Assembly: GCA_035946955.1 (NCBI GenBank)
Contig: DASYYE010000160.1
Location: 1 to 38,137 of the forward strand
DNA from: DASYYE01 sp035946955
Lineage (GTDB): Bacteria > Actinomycetota > Actinomycetes > Streptosporangiales > Streptosporangiaceae
Direction of reading: 5' to 3'
DNA length: 38,137 nt
In this document: positions 32,517 to 38,137 of the stretch, one piece after another
Position numbering within the stretch: position 1 is the stretch's first letter
How the letters are laid out: the number at the start of each line of letters is the position of its first letter
Notes under the pieces: model-generated
Database searches by the model: none
The model's input: the letters and a program-made list of their open reading frames with translations, nothing else
Told to the model about the DNA's origin: nothing
Position numbers and translations under genes: made by a program

Positions 32517-33976
32517 TCCGCGGCTCCCGGTGGAGCGTCCGAGCCGGCCTCCGGCGAGCCTCTCGTGCGTGCCCACCAGGCGCGGAACGACTCCGGTGGC
32601 GGGGCGGGCGCGTCCCTGGTGTCGGTCCAGCGGGACAGCGGCGGCGGCAGGTGCCGCATCCGGCCGGAGCGGCCGATCACGTGCCGGCTCAGCGACGCGA
32701 GGCGCTGCGCCCGGCCGAGCCGTCGCCCTGAGCGGAGGATGATGCCGCTGACAGCGAAGACGGCGCGTTCGGCATAGTGCCGCTGCTTCGCCACCGCGCG
32801 GGCGCGCAGGTGGACCAGGACCTCCGGGATGTTGATCCCGACGGGGCAGACTTCATAGCACGCCCCGCACAGCGACGACGCGAACGGCAGCGAGGCGTCG
32901 GACTCCGACGCGAAGCCGCGCAGCTGTGGCGTAAGGATCGCGCCGATCGGCCCGGGGTAGGGCGAGCCATACGCGTGGCCGCCGGCCCGCTCGTAGACCG
33001 GGCAGACGTTCAGGCACGCCGAGCACCGTATGCACCGCAGCGCCTGGCGGCCAACCGTGTCGGCGAGCGTCGCGGTCCGGCCATTGTCGAGCAGGACCAG
33101 GTGGCAGTGCCTGGGCCCGTCACCGGGCGTGACGCCGCTCCAGGTCGTGGTGTACGGGTTCATCCGCTCAGCGGTGGAGCTGCGCGGCAGCAGGGCGAGG
33201 AACACTTCGAGGTCCTGCCAGGACGGGAGCACCTTCTCGACGCCCACCACGCTGATCAGGGTCTCGGGGAGGGTCAGGCACATCCGGCCGTTGCCTTCGG
33301 ATTCCACGACGACCAGCGAGCCCGTGTCGGCGACCACGAAGTTCGCGCCCGACACGCCGACGGTGGCGGACAGGAACTCCTCCCGCAGGTACGCCCGGGC
33401 GACGGCGGCGAGCTGGCGCGGGTCGTCGGTCAGGTCGGCCGGGGCCTGCGGGATGGCGCGGCGGAACAGGCTGGCGATCTCGGCCCGGTTCCGGTGGATC
33501 GCCGGGACCAGGATGTGGCTGGGCAGGTCATCGCCGAGTGCGACGATGAGCTCGGCCAGGTCGGTCTCGACGGCGCGGATGCCGTGGCGGGCAAGTGCCT
33601 CGTTCAGCCCGATCTCCTGGGTGGCCATGGACTTGACCTTGACCACCGTGTCGGCTCCGGCGTGGCGCACCAGGCGGGTGACGACCTCGTTGGCCTCTGC
33701 GGCATCACGTGCCCAGTGCACGTGCCCACCGGCCCTGGTGACGCTGGCTTCGAGCCGCACCAGGTAGGTGTCGAGGTTGGCCAGTGTGTGGTCCTTGATC
33801 GCCTTGGCTGTCTGGCGCAGTTCTTCCCAGTCGGCGAGTTCCCCGACTGCCTTCGCACGCTTGAGGCGGATCGCGGTCGTCGCGTGGGCGAGGTTGTGAC
33901 GCAACTGCGAGTCGGCGACGGCGCTCCGCGCCGCCTCCGGGAAGGCGGGCATGCCGAGGTACGTTGGCATGCTCAC
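32513..33976 (-). CDS. lutB: LutB-like LUD-domain iron-sulfur protein
   Basis: A 487-residue protein with GTG 33976 overlapping the lutA stop (an ATG two codons on, at 33970, is an alternative). The N-terminal LUD domain contains TVVKVKSMATQEIGLNEAL, FVVADTGSLVVVESEGNGR and MCLTLPETLISVVGVEKVLP. Two ferredoxin-type cysteine clusters follow, CIRCSACLNVCPVY (about 315-328) and CGACYEVCPVGI (about 369-380), for two [4Fe-4S] clusters. The C-terminal tail is Pro-rich. It is the electron-transferring subunit of the cytosolic L-lactate oxidising complex. Confidence 0.93.
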   Translation of the reverse strand: MSMPTYLGMPAFPEAARSAVADSQLRHNLAHATTAIRLKRAKAVGELADWEELRQTAKAIKDHTLANLDTYLVRLEASVTRAGGHVHWARDAAEANEVVTRLVRHAGADTVVKVKSMATQEIGLNEALARHGIRAVETDLAELIVALGDDLPSHILVPAIHRNRAEIASLFRRAIPQAPADLTDDPRQLAAVARAYLREEFLSATVGVSGANFVVADTGSLVVVESEGNGRMCLTLPETLISVVGVEKVLPSWQDLEVFLALLPRSSTAERMNPYTTTWSGVTPGDGPRHCHLVLLDNGRTATLADTVGRQALRCIRCSACLNVCPVYERAGGHAYGSPYPGPIGAILTPQLRGFASESDASLPFASSLCGACYEVCPVGINIPEVLVHLRARAVAKQRHYAERAVFAVSGIILRSGRRLGRAQRLASLSRHVIGRSGRMRHLPPPLSRWTDTRDAPAPPPESFRAWWARTRGSPEAGSDAPPGAAE

Positions 33977-34704
33977 TGGGCGCCCCCCGTGGTTGCGAGG
34001 ATCTCGGCCAGGTGCATCGCCCTCACTCCCGTGCGCATCCTGCTGAGCGCGCCACCAATGTGCATCAGGCACGAGTTGTCGCCCGCGCACACGACCTCGG
34101 CCCGGGACTGCATGATCGCAGCCACCTTGTCCGCACACATCGCCGCGGACACGTCTGGGTTCTTCACCGCGAACGTCCCGCCGAACCCGCAGCACGTGGT
34201 GGCGTCGGGCAGGTCCACCAGGTCCAGGCCGGCCACGGCACGGAGCAGGACGTAGGGGGCATCCCCCACGTGCAGCATGCGCAGTGAATGGCAGCTCGGG
34301 TGGTAGGTCACCCGGTGCGGGAAGTAAGCACCCACCTCGGTCACGCCAAGGACGCGGGTCAGGAACGTCACCAGGTCATGCACGCGTGGCGCGACGGCCT
34401 CGACGTCGCGTACCAGCGCGGGGTCGCCCTCGGCGAGCACCGGGTGGTACTCGTGGACCATGGCGGCGCACGACGCTGACGGGGTGACGATCGCGTCGTA
34501 TCCCGCGAAGGCACGCGTGAACCCCCGTACCATCGGGACCGCCTCACGACGGTAGCCGCTGTTGAAGTGCATCTGCCCGCAGCACGACTGACCGGCAGGG
34601 AACTCGACCTGGTGCCCAAGGCGCTCCAGCAGGGTGACCACGGCCTTCCCGGTCTCCGGGAAGAGCGTGTCAGTCAGGCACGTGACGAAAAGACCGATCC
34701 GCAT
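33973..34704 (-). CDS. lutA: LutA-like cysteine-rich (CCG) lactate utilisation protein
   Basis: A 243-residue (Fe-S)-binding oxidoreductase subunit starting ATG 34704. It carries two CCG domains: the first with GQSCCGQMHFNSGY (Cys41-Cys42), the second with TYHPSCHSLRML and TTCCGFGGTFAVKNPD (about 170). This is the standard LutA/GlpC-like layout and length. It is the first gene of lutABC. The fucose pathway encoded opposite ends in pyruvate plus L-lactate, so this complex would convert the lactate to pyruvate. The region upstream (34705-35073) contains two candidate regulatory sites. Confidence 0.93.
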   Translation of the reverse strand: MRIGLFVTCLTDTLFPETGKAVVTLLERLGHQVEFPAGQSCCGQMHFNSGYRREAVPMVRGFTRAFAGYDAIVTPSASCAAMVHEYHPVLAEGDPALVRDVEAVAPRVHDLVTFLTRVLGVTEVGAYFPHRVTYHPSCHSLRMLHVGDAPYVLLRAVAGLDLVDLPDATTCCGFGGTFAVKNPDVSAAMCADKVAAIMQSRAEVVCAGDNSCLMHIGGALSRMRTGVRAMHLAEILATTGGAQ

Positions 34705-34808
34705 CCTGCCGCCTGACCGTCAACCGGGCAATAGGTCCAACCTCATCATCCCAATCGGGTGCGGTGGGTTCAAGCGCCAGGCTGTGTGATCATGTGGTAC
34801 TGCCCAGT

Positions 34809-34823
34809 ATTCATGGGATGAAT
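34809..34823. promoter_or_regulatory. Dyad ATTCAT-GGG-ATGAAT upstream of lutA
   Basis: Perfect 6-bp arms ATTCAT (34809-34814) and ATGAAT (34818-34823) with a 3-bp centre, and partly symmetric flanks (CCC on the left, GGG on the right). It lies 105 bp upstream of the lutA start. Possibly an operator for the lactate genes, which may therefore have their own control. Confidence 0.4.
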
Positions 34824-34970
34824 GTGGGTCATCAGCAGAGCAACCCCTCTCTGAGCTGGCGCCGACATCTGGCCGACCGGCCAGGTCTCTGCGAGAAGGT
34901 CCTGGCTAGTCCCTCCATACGGCATCCAGGGTGATCATGGCCGCACAGTCCAGGCGATAGCACGACCTCT

Positions 34971-34982
34971 TATTGATCGGAT
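34971..34982. promoter_or_regulatory. Fucose-operator half-site upstream of the beta-helix hydrolase gene
   Basis: TATTGATCGGAT at 34971-34982 is the exact reverse complement of 12 bases of the fucose operon operator (21863-21874). It lies 91 bp before the GTG start of the secreted hydrolase gene and 266 bp before lutA on the other side. The opposite arm is poorly conserved, so binding would be weaker. The rest of 34705-35073 shows no gene. Confidence 0.5.
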
Positions 34983-35073
34983 CTCTCCTTGACGAGGGCC
35001 GTGATCACAAGGCAGGCTCGGTGAGGGAATGGATCCTATGAATGGCCTCCCACCACCCCGAAAGGAGTGCCAG

Positions 35074-37137
35074 GTGCCTGCTTCCGCTCTCGCTCACATC
35101 GCACGGAAGGGATCGCCGCTGGTCGTTGGTTTAGCGCTGCTGGCGGCGATGACCGCAACCGTCAGGCCGCAGGAGGCTGCGGCTGCCACCACGGCTGTCT
35201 GGGTCTCGCCAACGGGCAGCGACTCCAACCCCGGCACCCAGAGCGCGCCCGTCAAGACGCTGCAGAAGGCGCAGTCCCTGATCCGGACCATGAACTCGAA
35301 CATGACCGCCGATGTCTACGTCTACCTGGAGAGCGGCTACTACCGGATGACCAGCCCGCTGGTCATGACCGCAGCCGACTCCGGGACCAACGGGCACAAC
35401 GTGGTCTGGACGGCGGCACCTGGCGACAGCACTCCCCCGGTGCTGGCCGGCTCGGACCAGATCACCGGGTGGGCGCCGATGAGCTCCGGCAGCCCGATCT
35501 GGGTGGCACAGGCGCCGACCGGGCTGAAGACCATGCAGTTGTATGTGAATGGGGCGCGGGCGAAGATCGCCCAGGGGCCGCTGCCTAACTCACTGACCGG
35601 CCAGGACTCCACCGGCTACAGCGGTGGCGGGTCCACCCTGGCGAGCTGGCGTAACCCGAGTGGCGCCAGCCCGAACCTGATCTTTGACTACCAGGGCGGG
35701 CTAGGGGCATGGACGGACCCGAGCTGCCCGGTGGCGGGGTTCAGCGGGAGCTCGGTCACCATGGCGCAGCCGTGCTGGAACAACTCCACCAACCGCGCCG
35801 GGTCGTTCCCGGATGGACGGGCATACAACCTGGTAGGCCGGTCCTCGATCACCGAGCAGCCGACGACCGTGGAGAACGCGTTCCAGTTCCTGAGCGCGTC
35901 CACGCCCGGGGAATGGTTCCTGGACCAGGGCAGCAGCAAGATCTACTACGTGCCGCTGTCTGGACAGAACATGAGCACCGCTGACGTCGAGGCCCCGGTG
36001 CTGCAGCAGTTGATCGTCGGCAATGGCACCGCGTCCACGCCGGTCCAGAAACTGATATTCGAGCACCTGCAGTTCTCCTACGCCACCTGGCTGGGCGACA
36101 CCTACCAGGGGCAGGGGAACAGCAACGGGTTCTCCGAGATCCAGGCCAACTACCAGGTGACCGGGGCCAACGGCGCGGCGTCGCAGGGGCTGTGCCACAT
36201 CCCGCCGCCCAGCTACACCCTGGGGGCCTGCCCGTATGGCGCGTGGACCCAGATCCCAGGCAATATCTCCTTCACCTACGACAACTACATCCACTTCTTC
36301 TATGACGCGTTCGTGCACCTCGGCGCGGCCGGGCTGGCTCTCGGCGACGGCACGCAGCACGCCACGGTCCGCGCCAACGTGTTCACCGACACGTCAGGCA
36401 ACGCCCTCCAGATCGGCAACGTGGACATGCCCACCGCCACCGGCACGTCACAGACCCGCAACAACACCATCGTGGACAACTACATATTCGACACGCCAGT
36501 GGAGTTCCTCGGTGGCATCGGCATCGACTCCGGCTATTCAGCGAATGACACGATCAGCAACAACCAGATCGACGGCACCCCGTACACGGCGATCTCGATG
36601 AACTGGGGTGGCTGGCCGGACAAGGAGCAGGAGGCGCCGCAGGCCAACTTCACCCAGGGCGACGTAGTCTCCGACAACCTGATCTTCAACATCATGCGGG
36701 TGCTCAACGATGGCGGCGGCATCTACACCCAGGGTGTCACCGGAACGTCGCTCTCCAACGGTGAGCAGGTCACCGGGAATGTCATCCACGACCAGGTGGA
36801 CGAGGGCCACGTCATCTACACGGACAACGGATGCACATACGAGACCATCTCGGGCAATGCCATCTACAACAATCCGACGGATGCAGTGGCCTGGGCGTCC
36901 GAGCACACCGACTACGAACCGGGCCACACCACGTCTCTTGACCCCACCACGGTCGAAAACAACTACTGGGAGAACCCGCCCGGCTACACGACTGGCAATG
37001 GCGTCACGGTCTCGGGTAACACCACCATCACCAGCCCGAGCCAGATCCCCAGTTCGATCGTTAGCAACGCCGGTCTCCAGCCGGCCTACCAGTACCTGCT
37101 GAACTGGACCCAGGTGCCACCGCCCACGGTGAGGTAG
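35074..37137 (+). CDS. Secreted right-handed beta-helix protein, GH141-like (possible alpha-L-fucosidase)
   Basis: A 687-residue exported protein. GTG 35074 is chosen because AAAGGAG (35061-35067) lies 6 bp upstream; ATG codons at 35029 and 35038 lack such a site. A Sec signal follows (HIARKGSPLVVGLALLAAMT, then an Ala-rich c-region near AAAATTA). The mature part begins VWVSPTGSDSNPGTQSAPVK with TLQKAQ, then VYLESGYYRM, AGSDQITGWAPM, LKTMQLYVNGARAK, and later Asn-rich beta-helix rungs (VSDNLIFN, VTGNVIHD, ISGNAIYNN). This order matches the family-141 glycoside hydrolase architecture as I know it. That family includes an alpha-L-fucosidase and a xylanase. Beside an L-fucose operon and with a shared operator half-site, release of L-fucose from polysaccharide outside the cell is the favoured role; the substrate is inferred. 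Confidence 0.8.
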   Translation: MPASALAHIARKGSPLVVGLALLAAMTATVRPQEAAAATTAVWVSPTGSDSNPGTQSAPVKTLQKAQSLIRTMNSNMTADVYVYLESGYYRMTSPLVMTAADSGTNGHNVVWTAAPGDSTPPVLAGSDQITGWAPMSSGSPIWVAQAPTGLKTMQLYVNGARAKIAQGPLPNSLTGQDSTGYSGGGSTLASWRNPSGASPNLIFDYQGGLGAWTDPSCPVAGFSGSSVTMAQPCWNNSTNRAGSFPDGRAYNLVGRSSITEQPTTVENAFQFLSASTPGEWFLDQGSSKIYYVPLSGQNMSTADVEAPVLQQLIVGNGTASTPVQKLIFEHLQFSYATWLGDTYQGQGNSNGFSEIQANYQVTGANGAASQGLCHIPPPSYTLGACPYGAWTQIPGNISFTYDNYIHFFYDAFVHLGAAGLALGDGTQHATVRANVFTDTSGNALQIGNVDMPTATGTSQTRNNTIVDNYIFDTPVEFLGGIGIDSGYSANDTISNNQIDGTPYTAISMNWGGWPDKEQEAPQANFTQGDVVSDNLIFNIMRVLNDGGGIYTQGVTGTSLSNGEQVTGNVIHDQVDEGHVIYTDNGCTYETISGNAIYNNPTDAVAWASEHTDYEPGHTTSLDPTTVENNYWENPPGYTTGNGVTVSGNTTITSPSQIPSSIVSNAGLQPAYQYLLNWTQVPPPTVR

Positions 37138-37162
37138 CCAGCGGCAAACACATCAGCAACGC

Positions 37163-37208
37163 CACGCCACAGGGCTCCGCAGGCCAACCCGCGGAGCCCT
37201 GTGGCGTG
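37163..37208. terminator. Strong terminator hairpin after the beta-helix hydrolase gene
   Basis: Perfect 18-bp inverted repeat: CACGCCACAGGGCTCCGC (37163-37180) and its complement (37191-37208) around a 10-base loop, 25 bp after the hydrolase stop. The convergent ATP-binding gene ends at 37226, so it can serve both strands. Confidence 0.85.
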
Positions 37209-37225
37209 CCTGCTGGCACACCCAC

Positions 37226-37693
37226 TCAGCCGGCTGAGACGACCGCTAGTTCCGCCCAGACCGCTTTGCCCGTCGCGGTATCGCACACACCCCATTTCCA
37301 GGCCAGGGAGTCCACCAGCACCAGCCCGAACCCGGACTCGTCAAGCTCCTCCGGGACACGGGGCTCCGGCCAGCGCGGGTCACAATCGCAGACCTCGATC
37401 CGCAGCCAGCCTGCCCGGGTCTCCAGATGCAAAGCGATGGGGGACTCACCAGCCCTGGCGTGACGTACCGCGTTAGTGACCAGTTCGGAGACTAGGAGCA
37501 CGGCTGTGTCAGACAGGTGGTCGAGCCGCCACGCGGCCAGGGCCGCACGGGTGACTTGCCGGCCCCCCTCGGCTGCCCGGTGGTCGCTGGGCAGCGCGGT
37601 GTGCCAGTGCCAGCTCAGTCCTGCCGTGTTGCCGTGCCCCGCTCGGAAGCCGCTGGATCGGTGCTGGTCAGCCGTCATCGCCTGGCGCCTCAT
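37226..37693 (-). CDS. RsbW/SpoIIAB-like ATP-binding regulatory protein (HATPase_c_2)
   Basis: A 155-residue GHKL-fold protein read leftward. The N box is ELVTNAVRHA with Asn74, the G1 box is VCDCDP (101-106), and the G2 box is ESGFGL (119-124); the end WKWGVCDTATGKAVWAEL is typical of the actinomycete family. These proteins act as serine kinases or anti-sigma factors in partner-switching, or as orphan ATP-binding regulators. No anti-anti-sigma partner gene is visible in the window. The start is uncertain: ATG 37693 has AGAGGAG immediately adjacent (poor spacing), and ATG 37678 is an alternative that would drop five residues. Confidence 0.85.
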   Translation of the reverse strand: MRRQAMTADQHRSSGFRAGHGNTAGLSWHWHTALPSDHRAAEGGRQVTRAALAAWRLDHLSDTAVLLVSELVTNAVRHARAGESPIALHLETRAGWLRIEVCDCDPRWPEPRVPEELDESGFGLVLVDSLAWKWGVCDTATGKAVWAELAVVSAG

Positions 37694-37832
37694 CTCCTCT
37701 TAGGACCGGGTCGGCCCGGGACTGCTCACGGCGGGTGCGACAGGCACTCGAATGCGCACGTCACGGGCGAGTCCATGACATGACCGCTAGCGGGCCGACC
37801 CCCGTCTCGGCTTTCGAGGATGGTCGCCGAAC

Positions 37833-37887
37833 CTGAGGGAAACCTCAGCAGATGCTCGTTCTCCCCTGATAGTTACCTGAAGGTAAC
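37833..37887. promoter_or_regulatory. Two palindromes upstream of the RsbW-like gene
   Basis: CTGAGG (37833-37838) and CCTCAG (37843-37848) form a hairpin with a GAAA loop, and GTTACCTGAAGGTAAC (37872-37887) is a 16-bp palindrome with perfect 7-bp arms. Both lie 140-195 bp upstream of the leftward gene in a stretch that has no coding frame, so they could be operator sites. Confidence 0.4.
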
Positions 37888-37962
37888 CTAAAGCTAGCTG
37901 AATACTTGCCGACAGCCTGATGGGAGGTATGGGGGCGCCCTCCTGGTCAGAATGCGCGTAGC

Positions 37963-38003
37963 GGCGCTGCCCGCCTGGCCGCGTGGGACAGGCGGGCAGC
38001 GCC
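37963..38003. terminator. Perfect 15-bp hairpin near the right edge
   Basis: GGCGCTGCCCGCCTG (37963-37977) and its exact complement (37989-38003) with an 11-base loop. It is placed as a terminator for a gene entering leftward from the right edge, 82 bp beyond that frame's possible stop. Confidence 0.65.
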
Positions 38004-38085
38004 AGCGCGGTCAGCGCGAGGCCCGGTCAGTGCCGGGCGGACTGGCGCGCAGTCAAGCCGGGGTCAGAGCCCGGCCGGAACCGGC

Positions 38086-38137
38086 CTAATACCCAGTCCC
38101 GTCGTCTCCGGCCAGCTCGGAATCCGCCACGGCGATC
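38086..38137 (-). CDS. Possible C-terminal end of a leftward gene (partial)
   Basis: Read from the right edge leftward, one frame gives AVADSELAGDDGTGY and then TAG at 38088-38086. An acidic, polar tail followed by a 14-bp palindrome (GGCCGG-AA-CCGGCC, 38073-38086) and a strong hairpin at 37963-38003 is what the end of a gene would look like. Only about 16 codons are visible, so no family can be named and the call is tentative. Confidence 0.25.
   Translation of the reverse strand, partial: IAVADSELAGDDGTGY

Noticed and set aside
32777..34255. 492-codon + strand frame across lutB/lutA
   Set aside because: Opposite two clear LUD/CCG iron-sulfur proteins; no motif of its own.
1..38137. CRISPR arrays, tRNA or rRNA genes
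   Set aside because: No regularly spaced repeats of 24-40 bp and no cloverleaf or rRNA-like sequence was noticed on reading; a tRNAscan or Infernal run would settle small RNAs.

Overview
The window is high-GC DNA (about 70%) with GTG starts, ATGA/GTGA stop-start overlaps, a BTAD-type (AfsR/SARP) regulator, a StrR-type ParB-like regulator, RbsA-type sugar transport and a RsbW-like ATP-binding protein. Together these point to a filamentous actinomycete (Actinomycetota). I cannot fix the genus. Leu TTA codons, normally rare in such genomes, occur in the first PKS gene and in the BTAD regulator.

Region 1 (1-15.7 kb, + strand) is one tightly overlapping biosynthetic operon. It starts, cut by the window edge, with a giant synthase carrying nitronate-monooxygenase-type enoyl reductase (NPD) sequence fused to KS-AT-ACP-KR. 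A second synthase follows (KS-AT-DH with a PPTase-like tail), then a discrete ACP, an alpha/beta hydrolase, a GT1 glycosyltransferase, a membrane-anchored zinc-ribbon methyltransferase, and a galactokinase-fold protein whose three kinase motifs have all been lost. The ACP motif SIDSIKR and the NPD reductase resemble polyunsaturated-fatty-acid synthases and heterocyst-glycolipid (HglE) synthases. The likely product is a glycosylated, possibly methylated long-chain lipid or polyketide; this is inference. A hairpin closes the operon.

Region 2 (15.8-20.2 kb) is regulatory: a small XRE helix-turn-helix protein that looks truncated, a StrR-family activator, and a large BTAD/NB-ARC/TPR regulator on the opposite strand. 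The last two reading frames overlap tail to tail by 261 bp.

Region 3 (20.2-21.9 kb) is gene-poor. It holds one plausible 53-codon membrane peptide on the - strand and a decayed OB-fold fragment resembling the end of DNA polymerase III alpha.

Region 4 (21.9-37.1 kb) is an L-fucose utilisation locus. A palindromic operator precedes a ten-gene operon: L-fuconate dehydratase, sugar ABC transporter (binding protein, ATPase, permease), fumarylacetoacetase-family hydrolase, SDR dehydrogenase, aldo/keto reductase, sugar mutarotase, lactonase and a GntR/FCD regulator. This encodes the complete non-phosphorylating route from L-fucose to pyruvate plus L-lactate. Convergent to it lies lutABC, which oxidises L-lactate to pyruvate and so consumes the second end product. 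Next comes a secreted beta-helix protein resembling glycoside hydrolase family 141, which includes an alpha-L-fucosidase. A 12-bp piece of the fucose operator recurs just upstream of that gene, suggesting one regulon for liberation, uptake, catabolism and possibly lactate disposal.

Region 5 (37.2-38.1 kb) has an RsbW-like ATP-binding gene on the - strand, several palindromes, and possibly the last codons of a gene entering from the right. No rRNA, tRNA, CRISPR array, intact insertion sequence or replication origin was recognised.
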